Assembly: GCA_963777165.1 (NCBI GenBank)
Contig: CAVZPO010000011.1
Coordinates: 1-57,446, forward strand
From: DYJB01 sp963777165
GTDB lineage: Bacteria; Chloroflexota; Anaerolineae; Anaerolineales; E44-bin32
Reading direction: 5' to 3'
Length of the DNA: 57,446 nt
Each line of letters starts with the position of its first letter. Position 1 is the stretch's first letter. This document shows positions 30,551 to 43,242 of the stretch, piece by piece. The notes beneath the pieces are model-generated. The model searched no databases, was not told where the DNA came from, and was given only the letters and a program-made list of their open reading frames with translations. The position numbers were made by a program, and so were the translations under genes.

Positions 30551-30700
30551 CGGTCAGCAATCAGCGGTCAGCGGTCAGCAGACAGCACTCAGGGGTCAGC
30601 GGCTAGCGGTTAGCAGATAGCAGTCAGCGCTCAGCGGTCAGCCAGAACAACAGCCGACGCGGACAGAAGATATACGCTGATAGCTGAAAGCTGACAGCTT
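30551..30700. repeat. Heptamer-based inverted repeat array 3
   Basis: About fifteen TCAGC/TTAGC-type 7-mers to 30645, then a GCTGATAGCTGAAAGCTGAC arm. It lies between the glucan synthase stop (30705) and the upstream region of the STAND gene. Confidence 0.78.
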
Positions 30701-30704
30701 CTCT

Positions 30705-33700
30705 TCATCCCCCCATCCGCACGTCCACGCTGTGCGACGCCCCGTCGTCAACCAGGGGGACGCGCCCGTCGGGGAGCTCGACGCCGTCAAGGTGGACCTG
30801 GCGCACGCCGCGGGTGACGCCGTCCGGGTTGTGCACCTGGATGCGATAGGCGCTGCGGCCGAAGCGGTACTGGAGCCGATACGCCGGCCAGCCCGCCGGG
30901 ATACACGGATCGAACTGCAGCGCAGCGCCCATCCGGCGCAGCCCGAGGATGCGCTCGACCCCCAGCCGGTACATCCAGGCAGCCGACCCGGTGTACCACG
31001 TCCAGCCGCCTTGCCCGAGGCGCGACCGCTGGCCGGAAATGTCGGCGGCGACGACGTACGGCTCCACCTGGTAGCACTTCACCTTCTCCGGCGTGTCGGA
31101 CCGCAAGGCGGGGTTGAGCATGCAGAACAGCGCGTGGGCGTCGTCCCCCCAACCGAGATCGGCGCACGCCCAGGCGACCCACATGGCGGCGTGCAGGTAG
31201 GCGCCGCCATTCTCACGCACGCCCGGCGGATAACCCTTGAGATATCCAGGATCACGCGCGGAATGGTCGAAGGGCGGCGTGGCCAGCAGCACCAATCCGT
31301 CCGCCGGACGCACAAGCTGTTCTTTCACCGCGCGCATCGCCTGCTCGGCACGTACCGGATCTGCCGCTCCCGAGATCACGGCCCACGACTGCGCCACGGA
31401 GTCGATCCGCCACTCGTCGTTCTGCGCCGAGCCAAGCGGCTGGCCGTCATCGAAGTACGCCCGGCGGTACCAGGCGCCATCCCAGCCGGCCAACTCAATC
31501 GCCTGGCGCACGCCCTCGGCGCGCCGCCGATAGGCCTCGGCTTCCCCGCCCCGCCCGAGACGTTCGGTGAGGGCGGCGAAGCGGCTCAGCGTCGCATGCA
31601 GGAACCAGCCGAGCCATACGCTTTCCCCCTGCCCGCCCGTACCAACGCGGTTCATGCCGTCGTTCCAGTCGCCGCTCCCGATCAGCGGCAGGCCGTGCCC
31701 GCCGATCGTCGAGCCGCGCTCTAAAGCCCTGCGGCAGTGCTCGTACAGCGTGTGCGTCTCCGCCGCCTCGGCGAACAGGCCGTAGCGCTCGTCCTCGTCC
31801 GGGCGCAGGAGGCTGCCCGTCAGGAACGGCACGTGCTCCGAGAGCACGCTCTCATCCCCGGTGGCCTCGACGTAATGCGCGGCGACGAACGGCAGCCACA
31901 GCAGATCATCGGACACCCGCGTGCGCACGCCGCGCCCCGAGGGCGGGTGCCACCAGTGCAGCACATCCCCTTCTTCGAACTGATGCCGCGCCGCAAGCAG
32001 CAGGTGCTCGCGCGCCACGTTCGGCGCGGCGTGCACAAAGGCCAGCGTGTCCTGCAGCTGGTCGCGGAATCCGTAGGCGCCGCTCGATTGGTAAAGCGCC
32101 GAGCGCCCCCACATCCGGCATGCCAGCGCCTGGTACAGCAGCCAGCGGTTGAGCATCATGTCCATCGCCGGGTCGGGCGTGCTCACTTCCACCACACCCA
32201 GCCGCGCTTCCCAGGCTGCCTGCGATTCCTGCCAGGCAGCTTCGATCTCCTCCGGCTGACCCAACCGACGCGCCAGGCTCAACGCTTCGTCGCGGTCGGC
32301 GCCCTGGCCGAGCAGGAAGTAGACCTCCTTGGCCTGGCCGGGTTTCAACTCGATGTGCAGCTGAATGGCGGCACACGGATCCAGCCCGGCCCGTACCGTG
32401 CCCTCCAGGCCGACGCGTGCCAGCGCAGCCGGCCGGCGCGGGTCGCCCATGCGGCCGAGGAACTCAGACCGATCGGCGGTCACGCCGTGCGGCCGCTGGC
32501 TGGCAGCCAGAAACGCATACCGGCCGGCGAACTCGGCGTTGTAGGGGTTGTGCGCCAGCAGTGCGCGGATGTCGGGCTCGTACTCCGAGACGACGTAGGG
32601 CGTCGTCGCCTCGCGGCTCGTCCCCAGCACCCACGGCGCATAGTAGGTCGCCGTCAACCGCCGCCCTCGCTGCCAGACATTCTCCAGGCGCAGGGCGATG
32701 ACCTTCACCGGCGAATCACCCGCGACAAACAGCCTCAGCTTCTGGCGCAGCCCGTGGCTGGAATGCTCGAAGATGGTGTAACCGGCGCCGTGTCGGACCA
32801 GATACGGGGCGGCGGCAGGGGCGGGCTCGGGCGTCGGCGACCAGATCAGCGCCGTCTCTTCGTCGCGCAGGTAGAGCGCCTCGCCGGGCGGATCGCTCAC
32901 CGGGTCGTTCGACCACGGGGTCAGCCGGTTCTCAGAGCTGTTCTCGGCCCAGGTCGAACCGGCGCCGACCTCCGAAACCGTGAACCCCAGGCGCGGATTG
33001 GCAATCACATTGATCCACGGGCGCGGGGTGCGTTCGCCGGGCTTGAGGTAGATCTGGTACTCGCGGCCTTCAGGGCTGAAACCGCCCTGCCCGTTGTCGA
33101 GCGTCAGGCCGGTGGGGCGCGGCAGGTCCGGCGACGGCTCGACGTCTTCGGGCAGGCTGAGCGTCGGCACGAAGCCGGGCAAGCGCACGGGCTCGGCGGC
33201 CGGCTCGCCCAGCTGCGCGGCGAGCGTGCCGCGGGAGCCGTCCAGGATGGCGCGCGCCGCGGTCTCGAGCAGCACGCGGTCTTCGACCGCCATCTGATCG
33301 GAGCTCAAGAGGTAGATCCCGCCGCGCTGGTTCAGGTAGGGATCGCTGCCCAGTCGGACCATCAGGCGATACAACTCGCCTTGCAGCTCCAGGCCGTAGC
33401 CCGTTTCCTTGTCGACCCGGATGACGACGTCGACCTTGATCCCGCGCCGGCGCCAGTAGGCGTGGGCGCGCAGAACGTCGCGCACCAGCGAGGTTTCTTC
33501 TTCGCTCTTCAATCTCACCAGCAGGATCGGGTAGTCGCCGGAGATGCCGAAACCCCACAGCCCGTGCTGCCCCTTGTGGTTGGCAGCCAGCGTCTCGGCG
33601 GAAGCGCGCAGCCCGGCACTCGGGTAAAGCAGCGCCGAGAGCAGCCGATCGAGCGATTCGAGATCCTGCGTCGTGAATTCCTGCTCGCGCAGCTCGCGCT

Positions 33701-36700
33701 CGATCAGGGCGCGCGCCTGGCCGAAAGCCCGGTCGATGACCGGCCGGTTCTGATAGCGGCGCGCCACGGCCAGCACTTCGTCACGGTCCCTGCCCACCAG
33801 CGTCAGGAAATCGAGGCGGCCCGTCGTGCCGGGAGGCACTTCGAGGTCGATGCCCAGGGACAGGATTGGATCGAGCGTCGCTCCGACCGCACCATCGGAG
33901 CGCGGGCCCGTTTCGGCGAGTGCTAGCGGCGCCCGCGGCGTCCCGCCCCGGCCGAGAAAGCGGGCGCGATCGGTCTCGTAGACCAGCGCCGAGCGCGACG
34001 TTGTGACCAGCATGTGGACCAGGAAGACGGGTTCTTCTTCTGCGGAGCGCGGGCGCCGGTGGAAGACAAGGGCGTTCAGCTCGGGCAGGAACTCGCTCTC
34101 GATGAACAGCTTGTTGAAGGCCGGATGGCGCTGGTCGGCCTCCTGCGGTGCCAGGACGACCTCGGCGTAGGTCGTCAATCGCAGCCGCCGCGTCTCCTCG
34201 CCGTGGTTGGTCACCACCATCTGACGGATCTCGACGTCGTCCTCCGCGGCCACGGCGACCTCAAACTTGAGCGCCAGTTCGTCTTCCCGGCGGTGGAATT
34301 CGGCTTTGTACGGATAGAAGAACGCCTGCGGATCGCCGGCGAGCGAAACCGTCGGCTGGAGGGTCGCCGACGTCAGCGACCCGCGGTCCAGGTCCTGCAC
34401 GTACACCCACGTCCCCCCGTCTTCCAGCGTCGTGTCGGCGCGCCAGCGCGTCAGCGCCAGGTCATTCCACTGGCTGTATCCGCTCCCGGCGCTCGTGATC
34501 ATGACGCCGTAGCGGCCGTTGGAAAGAAAGTGGGCGCGGGGCGCGGCCGCCTGGACCGGCTCGCGCCACGGCGTTAGGCTGACCTGCGTGCGCAGGGAGC
34601 GTTCGCTAATCACCGCGGCCGGCGGCAGATCGGCGAGCGGCGCGCCGGCCGGCAGCCGCTCTTGCAGCAGAAGCTCCACCGTCTGCAGACGCGGGTCGGC
34701 GTGGAAGCGGCGGACCATGACCTCGTCCTGGAGGACATTCGCCAGGGCGACCAGGCTCATGCCGTGATGGTGGGCCATATACGATCGAACGCGTGCTTGC
34801 GTCTGGCCCACGGGCGCGCGCGACGGCGTAAGGTCCAGCGCCTCGTACAGTCCGTACAACCCGACCATCCCGAGCGCCTGGAAGCGCAGGTAGTTGTCGA
34901 GGACGTCTTCGGCGGCGAGGGGCAGCGCCAGGAGCGAAGCGTACGGCGCAATGACCAGGTCGTCGGCCAGGCCGCGCTTGAGCCCCAGCCCCGGGACCCC
35001 GAATGCCCGGTACTGGTAGTTCAGCCCGGCGTCGAAGGCGTAGAAGCCGGACTCGGAAATCCCCCATGGCGCGTCCCGGCTGGCGGCATACTCCATCTGC
35101 CTCAGGACGACCGCGCGGCAGCTCTGGTCGAGCAGCGTGCCCGGGTAGCTGCGGGTGAGCAGCAGGGGCATCAAGTACTCGAACATCGTCCCGCTCCAGG
35201 AGAGCAGCGCCAGCGAGCCGTCCACCCGCGTGAGCGGGCGCCCGAGGTGGAGCCAGTGCGAGAGCGGTACATCGCGCTTGGCAATCGCCACCAGGCTCGC
35301 CAGCCGCGCTTCGGAGGCCAGCAGGTCGTAGTGGTTGTCATCCAACTTCCCGGCGTCCAGGTTGAACCCGATGTGGAACACCTGCTGCCGGCGGTCGAAC
35401 AGGAAGCTGAAGTCCATGGCCTGCACCAGCGCCTCGCAGCGTTGGCTGATGCGGCGGTAACCGATCAGCAGGCTCCCGGCCGCCAGGCGCGCCGACTGGA
35501 GCGCCTCGGCCAGCTGCGTGCACCAGGCTCGCGCCTCCTCCAGTTCTCGCGCAGCCTCGGCGCCAGGCTGTGCTGCCGAGGCTGGTTCGGCCAGTAAGCT
35601 CGCGAGCGCCTGCAGCCTGGCCTCGCCGCGACGGCACAATTCGGGAATCTCGCCCAGGCGAGGCGTGACGGGCAATGCGTCGGCCACTGCCTGCCAGGCC
35701 AGCGACAGATGCGGTTCGGCGCTGGAATCGGTGAACAACGCCGGCGCACGATCGATGTGGGTCGCCCACGGGACCAGCAGCTCGATTTCGCGCCGCATGC
35801 TCATCACGTGATGGCGCACACGTTCCGAGCACAAACGCAGGCCGTCCAGCGCCTCCGGGGTGAGCGCGTGGGGCCGCACCTCGGTCAGTTCCAGGACCAG
35901 GGGGTCGATCTCGGGCAGCGCGTGCAGCGGGAGGCTCTCGAGCAACTCCGACCAGCGCTGCGGCGTGTGCTTCATCGCCAGCACCTGCCGGCGGATCTTA
36001 GCCAGCGCGGCGTGCAGGGGCGATGGCTTGTCGCTGTCGCTTGCGACCTGCACCCCCTCCCCCAGGAGCGCCAGCGTGTCCAGCAGCCCCTGCCAGCGCT
36101 CCCAGCGGAAGACGCGCACGTCGGGCATGCCGAGGCAGCCTTGGGAGAGGGCGATCAGGCACCCGGCGAGGTTGCCGCTATCGACGGTGGAGACGTAGCG
36201 CGGCGGCAGCGGCCCCAGCGTGCGTGTGTCGTACCAGTTCAGGAAGTGACCGCGATAGCGTTCGAGACCCTCGAGCGCGTCCAGCGTCGAATTCATTCTC
36301 AAGGCCAGCCCGAGGAGCCCCACGTAACCCAGATCGCCGGCGGCCATCGCCGAGAGCAGGAGGAACCCGACGTTGGTGGGGCTGGTGTGATGGGCCGCCT
36401 GGCCGCGAGGCGACTCTTGAAAATGGTCCGGCGGGAGCCAGTGGTCTTCCGGCCCGACAAACCGCTCGTAGAACAGCCAGGTTCTTCGGGCGATCACCCC
36501 CAGCCGCTGCCGCTGCTCCGGGGTGAGCTGCGGTTGAAGGCGGCGGATCGGGCGGCTGATCCATTGAGCGACCTGAGGCGAGACCAACCAGGCGAAGAGC
36601 AGCGGCCCGGCATACGCCAGCGACGATGGCCTGAGGAATGCCACGCACAGGCCCGCGGCCAACGCCACGAGGGGCGCCGAGATCATGCGCCTCCAGGTCA

Positions 36701-39427
36701 GCCCGCGCGAAGTGCGCCGGCCCAGCGCGCGGCTGAACTGCGCCGCCGGTGTCCATTCGAGCAATCGCCGGCGGGTGAGCAGCAGGCGCGCCAGCGTGAC
36801 GCCGATGGCATCCAGCGACTGCAGGGCTTCGAACGGCAGCAGGACGAGCGCCAGTGCCCAGCGAGCCAGGTCCATCCACAGCGGACGAAGCTGCTCGAAC
36901 GAGGGCAGGGTTGGCAAGCGCACGCGCAAGCCAAGCGCAATGCCGGCCAGAATCGAGGCGCCCGGTGAGAGGACGACGACGCCGGTCCAGAAGAGCGTCG
37001 GACCGGGGAGCCACAGCCAGCCGGCGATCAGGAGCGCCAGGAGCGACGGCGCCAGCAGGCTGCGGCGCAAGTTGTCCAGGATCTTCCATCGGTCGAGGGA
37101 GGAGAAGTCGTTCGGGATCGCGCCGCCGCCTTCGGCCGGCACCCACGGCAGCAGCCATGGCAGGAGCTGCCAGTCGCCGCGCATCCAGCGATGCTGCCGC
37201 TCGATCGACGCCAGGTAGTGATCCGGATAGTTCTCCAGGACGACGACATCGGCCACCAGACCGGCGCGCCCGACGATGCCCTCGAACAGGTCGTGGCTCA
37301 GCAGGGCATTCTCAGGCACGCGTCCTTCCAGGCTGCGGTGGAAGGCGGCCACATCCATGATGCCCTTGCCGACGAAGATCCCCTCGTGAAAGAGGTCCTG
37401 GTAGACATCCGAGACCGCCTGGGTATACAAGTCCAGCCCGCGGTCGCCGGCGAACAGCCGGGTGAGGATCGATCGGTTGACGCTGGTGGGCTTGACGCGC
37501 ACCCGCGGCTGGAGCACGGTGTAACCGCCGATCAAAGCGCCGGTGGCCGGATCGAACGCCGCCTGGTTCAGTGGATGGGCGAGCGTGGCGATCAAGCGCC
37601 GGGCACCGCCGCGGGTCAGCAGCGAATCGGCGTCCAGCGTGATCACGTATCGGATGGCGGGCAGCGGTACACCCGGATCGGTCAGCGCGTACGACGACGA
37701 CGGCTCGCCGCTCAACCAGCGGTTGAGCTCCACCAACTTGCCGCGCTTGCGCTCCCACCCCATCCACACGCCTTCGCTCGGATTCCACTCGCGCTTCCGA
37801 TGCAGAAGATGGAAGGGCGTTTCCCTCCCCTCGCCGTGCTTGAGGTTCAACTGGCGCACGCCCTCGCGCGCTCGGGCGAGCAGCGCCTCATCCCCCGGCA
37901 TGTGCTCCGAGGCCGCGTCGGCGAAATCGGTCAGCAGGGCGAAGAGCAGGTTGTCGTCGAGCGTGCTCAGGTAGTGTTGTTCAAGCTGCCTCAGCAGCGC
38001 CTCGACCTCGTGTGGGTTGGTCAGGAGCGCCGGGATGGCGACCAGCGTCGTGCACTCGCGCGGGATGCCGTCCTGAAACTCCATCTTGACCAGCAGGCGC
38101 GGCGGCACCAGGCGCGGGACGACCGAGTGCACCAGGCCCACGGCCACGCTGACGGCCGGGACGACGCCGAGCAGCAGTACGACAACGAGCTGCAGGTCCG
38201 TGCCGCCCCACGCCGCGGTCACTGCCGCCAGCGATCCCAGGCCGAGCACGAGGAGCAGCAGGATGCTGCCCAGGTAGCCCCAAAGCGCGTGCACTTCGAG
38301 CCACCGGCGCAGGCGTAGGCCGGCCGGAGGTGCGTAACTCAGGCCGCCTTCGAGCGCCTGCAGTCCGCGATCGAGGAGATAGAACCCCACGTGACCGGTG
38401 CGTTCGCCGAACAGCGTCGCCGGGTCGGGCTCGCGCTCACCGGTCGGTGCGCCCTGCCGGTCGGTGGGCCGGCGCGATCCCAGCGGCCAGCTGGTTGGAC
38501 GCAGGTGCGACCGCGGTCGTTCGGGGGTCATCGGCTTGCCGCCCTCGGCGCGTCGCCGGCTGTCGCGGGCGGCCAGGGCGATGGCCTGCTGGGCGACGGT
38601 TTCTTCCGACTCGCCCGTCGCCCACGCCAGGCGTTCGACGACTTTGCGGTAGCGATCGCGCGTCTCGAAGTCCATCCGGGCGTACACCTGAGCCGGGTCC
38701 TGGCGCAGGATCTGTTCGACCCGGCTGACGTCTTCGAAGACGGTCTTCCAGTCCTCAATGTCGATGGCACGCAGGTCGAGAATGCAGCCGGCGATCGGCG
38801 GAAGCTCGGTCCCACCCACCGGGCGCGTCTCCGTGCCCGCTGCCTGCGGTGCATTGGGAGATCGAGCGAGGAGTGCGGCGACCGCCTGGCCGAGGCGGTC
38901 GAGCACACCCATCCGAAGTGCCGCCGGCAGGGCCCACAGTTCCCCGATCGTCAGCGCGGTCACGCCCTGGTAGGCGATGACAAAGCGGCGGACGGCATCC
39001 GGATCGAGGTGGATCTCGCCGGCCGAGATCAGTTCGGACGCCAGGACGCAGAACTCGAGGCAGGCCGGTGTACGGCGCTTCGGCCAGCACCGGAAGCTGG
39101 CGATAGAACCCGGCCGGCATGTCCTGCCTCACCTGGCGGATGACCTGCCGGATCAGGTAGTAGTTGTCCAGCAGCCACTCGGCGCCGGATGGGACTTCCA
39201 GCTTCTGATCGGCGAGGCCGGCGAAGTGTCGCTGGGAGCGCAGGAGCAGCGATTCAAGCTCCCCCAGCCGGTGCAGGAGGTTGACCCGATCCGCCTCGCG
39301 GCCCAGGACGGTCCGAGCGGCGAGCCGGCGCGCCAGGTCCTCCAGGCCGGGAGCCTGGTTCCCAGACGGCTCGTCGGGTCTCCGCTCAGCGATGGGATTC
39401 AACGCACGCTGGCTCTGCGGCAGGCAT
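30705..39427 (-). CDS. Cyclic beta-1,2-glucan synthase-like GT84/GH94 giant protein
   Basis: About 2,900 residues, the usual NdvB/ChvB size. It has an N-terminal helical region, one frameshift near 39070, then membrane helices (LWGYLGSILLLLVLGLGSLA, VVLLLGVVPAVSVAVGLV). The glycosyltransferase domain shows IRYVITLDADSLLTRGGARR (DxD) and ERQHRWMRGDWQLLPW, followed by more helices. The C-terminal half is GH94 glycoside phosphorylase-like, twice showing the NGRYGVMIT/SGYSQWND type of fold, with GSGDWNDGMNRVG carrying the general-acid Asp. Such enzymes build and trim cyclic glucans for the periplasm/envelope. TGATG overlap with the Usp gene sets ATG 39427; a TTG at 39402 is the alternative. Confidence 0.88.
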
Positions 39428-40382
39428 CAATGGTGCCCGAACTCCCTGGCGGCCAGCTCGGCGGCGGTGGGCTCGATCGCATGTCGAGGCAAGTCCTGGA
39501 CGATCAGCAGCGGCGTGTTGCCGTAGAGGATGAACGAGTTCGCCAGGCTCCCGTACGGCCAACGCGTCCCCCCGAGTAGCCGTGAGCACTCAGCAAGGCC
39601 AGGTCGGCATTCTCGTCCAGCGCCAGCTGCTGCAGCGCGCCCGCCACGTGATCTTCGACCAACAGGCGCACCTCAGCCGGCAGCGACAGGCGAGCGCGGA
39701 CCTCCTCCAGGTAGCGGCTGGCCTCGAGCCGATTGCGCTCGGTGAGCGCATTGGCCAACTCCTGATCTTCCCTGGACGGCGGCGCCCGGCGCGGCAGTTC
39801 CGGCCTGCGAACGACGTGCGCCAGGATGAGCTGTGAACCGTGATGTGCGGCCAGTGCTCCGGCCAGCGGCAGAACGCATTCGGCGCGCTGCGATCCATCC
39901 AGCGGGACGAGGATGCGGTGGTAGCGCAGCGCGGAGATCTCCGCCGTTGCGGGGTGGTAAGCCGGGATGAGAAGGAACGACAGGTAAGCGCGGGCCAGGA
40001 TCTTCTGCACCACGCTGCTCACGTTCCAGCCGCTCAGGCCGCTCCGACCATGCGAGCTGAGCAGGATGAGATCCGCTCCCTCGGCCTGGGCGTGATCGAT
40101 CACGCGCTCCGCCGGGTCACCCTGCAGCAGGACCTGGCCCGTGGGCAATCCGGCCAGCCGCAGCCGCTCGGCCACCGCCTGCAGGTACGCCCCCGCCTGC
40201 GCCTCGCTGTAGTGCCACTCCAGCGGATCGATGGCGCGCATTCGACCGGCGGCTTCACCCTGCTCGATGACCTGCAGGACCGTGCCACGCGCACCTAACG
40301 CCCTGGCCACCGCCACCCCATGCGGGAGGACGCATTCTGCCAGCGACGATCCGTCCAGGGGGATGAGGATGTGCTCGAACAT
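39427..40382 (-). CDS. Tandem universal stress protein (two UspA domains)
   Basis: Two UspA domains: the first starts FEHILIPLDGSSLAECVLPH and ends ADLILLSSHGRSGLSGWNVS; the second starts YHRILVPLDGSQRAECVLPL and ends ADLALLSAHGYSGG. The nucleotide-binding G-2x-G-9x-G(S/T) motif continues after a shift near 39560 with WPYGSLANSFILYGNTPLLI. The GGAGGAGGG site upstream of ATG 40382 is strong. The stop overlaps the next start as TGATG, so it is coupled to the glucan synthase. Cytosolic, probably ATP-binding stress signalling, possibly tied to envelope glucan synthesis; the latter is inferred from coupling. Confidence 0.88.
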
Positions 40383-40616
40383 CGTACCCTCCTCCGGGAG
40401 GAGCCGATCAGCGGCGACAAGGGGTTTCGAGCGGGAGTGAGCGAAATGGCGACGAGGGGACGTTGAAGCGATGGGCCCGCCGGCGCTCCCCGCACTCCCA
40501 TGCCCCAGGGCAAGCATCACCCAGGCTGATTCCAGGACCTATGGTATCACCTTGTGTCGCGGAGTTGTGCATGCGGGGCATCGGACGGCGCTAGGGACGC
40601 CGCATTCCAGCAGCGG

Positions 40617-40838
40617 GCTAACAGCTACCAGCGACTAGCAACTAGCAGACTAGCGGTTAGCGACGAGCTCGGAGATGTCAGTCGTAAGCCGTCAGCGGCC
40701 AGCTGTCAGCGATTTGCCAACTGCAACTGCCGCCCAGCATAGGCCACTTGTCACATCCTCGTTCCAATTCGCCGATTCTCAGTGGCGAACGGCTGTTAGC
40801 TAGAGGCTAGTAGCTGGCAGCTAGTAGCTTGTAGCTAG
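40617..40838. repeat. Heptamer-based inverted repeat array 4
   Basis: The left half is built of CTAGC/TTAGC/CAGC 7-mers; the right half holds GCTAGTAGCTGGCAGCTAGT units. It covers the stop codon of the aldo/keto reductase (40835-40837). Confidence 0.78.
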
Positions 40839-41807
40839 TCCGACCACGCCGCCGGCTTGCGATCCCATCGATGCGCCCGCAGGCGCTCCACCAACTTGGC
40901 GTCCAGCCCGCCTCCATCGCTCGCCGCCAGATTCGCCTCGACATGCCGCAGCTTGCGCATGCCCGGGATGACCGTGCTCACGTCCGGATTGGCCAGGATG
41001 AAGCGCAGCGCCATCTCGGGCATCGTCATCCCCGGCGGGATCGCCGCACGCAGCGCCTCGGCGCGTTCGACGGACGCCTTCAGGTTCCCCGATCCGAAGT
41101 AGGTGTTGCGCCAGTCGCCTTCCGGCCAGCGCGAGTCGGCCGTCAACGTGCCGGTGAGCGTGCCCTCATCGAACGGGACGCGGGCGATCACCGCCACCCC
41201 AAGCTCGCGGCAAACTGGGAACAGGGCGTCTTCCGGCGCCTGGTCGAAGATGTTGTAGATCACCTGCACGGCGTCGATCAGCCCGGTGCGCAGCGTGCGG
41301 ATGCCGTTCTCCGGCTCCCAGCGGTTCAGGCTCAGGCCGACCGTTCGCACCAGCCCGCGGCGCTTCAGGTCCTCGACCTCCCGCTGCCAGCCGGGATCGT
41401 CCGCCCAACCGTCCTGCCAGACATGGAACTGAATCAAGTCGATCGTCTCCAGCCCGAGGTTCTTCAGGCTGGACTCGGTGTAGCGCCGAATGTGATCCGG
41501 CGGAAAGACCTCCTCGAGGGCGTGCCCCGGACGCGCGGGCCACTGCTCGATTCTTGGGCGGGATCTTGCTGGCAACGTACAGCCGGCGGTCGGGATGGGA
41601 TCGAACGAGTTGGCCCAGCAGTCCTTCGGAGTGTCCGTCGCCGTAGGCCCAGGCCGTGTCGAAGAAGTCGCAGCCGAGGTCGACGGCGCGCTCGAGCGAG
41701 CGCATCGTCTCGGCGTCGTCGGAACCGGTCCATCCCGCCAGGCCCCACATGCCGTAGCCGATCTCACCCACCTGCCAACCCACTCGGCCGAATGTCCGCA
41801 GTCTCAT
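40835..41807 (-). CDS. Aldo/keto reductase, one frameshift
   Basis: NADPH-dependent oxidoreductase of the AKR superfamily. The N-terminus reads RTFGRVGWQVGEIGYGMWGL, then GCDFFDTAWAYGDGHSEGLL (catalytic Asp/Tyr) and RLYVASKIPPK (catalytic Lys). After a shift near 41560 follow LKNLGLETIDLIQFHVWQDG (catalytic His), VGLSLNRWEP, VQVIYNIFDQAPED and the cofactor-binding end FILANPDVSTVIPGMRKLRH. ATG 41807 has GGAGGGCAG upstream. Natural substrate not predictable. Its stop lies inside heptamer array 4. Confidence 0.88.
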
Positions 41808-41900
41808 GTCGCCTGCCCTCCTCGGGCTCGTCGACACAGTTATACAACCACCTGAGCTCACGCGGCGAGGTCCGATCCCCGGCACGGCAGGCCGGAATCA

Positions 41901-41929
41901 CAGTGGGTGGGGCTTGGCCCCACCCACTG
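41901..41929 (-). terminator. Hairpin terminator
   Basis: Perfect 13-bp inverted repeat CAGTGGGTGGGGC / GCCCCACCCACTG with a 3-base loop, 45 bp after the stop of the DEAD-box gene. Only a weak T-run follows on the minus strand. Confidence 0.75.
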
Positions 41930-41973
41930 GTCGCATCTTCAGTTCCCGGAAGGGAAGCGCAGCCAGCGACTGG

Positions 41974-43242
41974 CTAGCGGCGCGCCCCGCTCCGGCTCGT
42001 GCCGTTCCGCCGTGGGGCGGAACTGCCAGGTCGGCGGCCATTTCCGTTCGATGGCCGGGGAGCAGCCTTGCCGTTCCCATTTCCATTCCCATTGCCCTTG
42101 GCGCGGGCATCGGGGTTGAAGCTGCCGTAGTTGAAATCCGCCAGCCGGCGGCGCTCGATCGGCTCGCCGAGCACGCGCTCGATCTGACGCACCATCACCT
42201 CGTCGTCCGGTTCGGCCAGCGTCAGCGCCTCACCGGTCTGATCGACGCGGCCGGTGCGGCCGACGCGGTGGGTGTAGGCATCGGCCGTGTCCGGCACGTC
42301 GTAGTTGATCACGTGGGCGATCCCCGCCACGTCGATGCCGCGCGAGGCGACGTCGGTCGCCACCAGGATGTCGTACTTGTTCCCGCGGAAACCGTCGATG
42401 GCTCCCTGCCGGCGGTTCTGCGTCATATTGCCCTGCAGCGCCTCGACTCGATAGCCCTGCTTGTCCAGATCGCGGGCCAGCGAACGCGCCCGATGCTTGG
42501 TGCGGGTGAAGATCAGGGCCCGCCCCGAAGCCCGGCGTTCGAGCATGGCCAGCAGCAGCTCCTTCTTGAGCCCGCTGGACACCGGATAGAGGGCATGCGA
42601 GATCGACTTGGGCGGGGCGATCACGCCGATCTGAACCGTGACCGGATCGCGCAGGATGCTGTCCGCCAGCTGGCGGATGTCATCCGGCATGGTGGCCGAG
42701 AAGAACAGCGTCTGGCGCCGGACCGGCACGAGTTTGAGGATGCGGCGGATGTCGGGCAGGAAGCCCATGTCGCACATGCGATCGGCCTCGTCCAGCACCA
42801 ACATCTCGACCTTCGACAGGTCGATGTTGCGCTCGGAGACCAGGTCGAGCAGGCGGCCGGGGCAGGCGACGACGATCTCGGCGCCGCGGCGCAGCGCCTC
42901 CACCTGCGGGCGCTTGCCCACGCCGCCGTAGACGGTGACGCTGCGCAGGTTGGTGCGGGCGCCATAGACGCGCGCCGCCTGGTGGATCTGTTCGGCCAGC
43001 TCGCGCGTCGGGGCCAGGATCAGCGCCCGCACGCCGCGTCCCGGATGGGTCGCCAGGTGCTGCAGGATCGGCAGCATGAACGCAGCCGTCTTGCCGGTGC
43101 CCGTCTGGGCGATACCGATCAGGTCGCGCCCGGTCAGGATGGGGGGAATGGCCTGGTCTTGGATGGGGGTCGGCGTCGAATAGCCCGCCGACAGGATGCC
43201 GGCGCGAATGCGCGCATCCAGGGTGAAACGATCGAAACTCAC
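41974..43242 (-). CDS. DEAD-box ATP-dependent RNA helicase (RhlE/CshA-like)
   Basis: Complete motif set: Q-motif YSTPTPIQDQAIPP, I AQTGTGKTAAF, Ia APTRELAEQI, Ib CPGRLLDL, II VLDEADRM, III FFSATMP, IV ALIFTRT, V VATDVASRGID and VI HRVGRTGR. The C-terminus is a low-complexity GNGNGNGNGK/RP-rich basic tail that probably binds RNA non-specifically. The start is GTG 43242 behind AGGAGC; a longer frame reaches 43326 but has no ribosome site. ~420 residues. Acts in RNA unwinding, ribosome biogenesis or cold adaptation. A hairpin terminator follows. Confidence 0.92.
   Translation of the reverse strand: MSFDRFTLDARIRAGILSAGYSTPTPIQDQAIPPILTGRDLIGIAQTGTGKTAAFMLPILQHLATHPGRGVRALILAPTRELAEQIHQAARVYGARTNLRSVTVYGGVGKRPQVEALRRGAEIVVACPGRLLDLVSERNIDLSKVEMLVLDEADRMCDMGFLPDIRRILKLVPVRRQTLFFSATMPDDIRQLADSILRDPVTVQIGVIAPPKSISHALYPVSSGLKKELLLAMLERRASGRALIFTRTKHRARSLARDLDKQGYRVEALQGNMTQNRRQGAIDGFRGNKYDILVATDVASRGIDVAGIAHVINYDVPDTADAYTHRVGRTGRVDQTGEALTLAEPDDEVMVRQIERVLGEPIERRRLADFNYGSFNPDARAKGNGNGNGNGKAAPRPSNGNGRRPGSSAPRRNGTSRSGARR

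Noticed and set aside
31737..33926. Long plus-strand ORFs opposite the glucan synthase (also 35709-36968 and 37191-38318)
   Set aside because: Arg/Gln/His-rich antisense shadows of a high-GC gene; the minus strand carries the conserved GT84/GH94 motifs.
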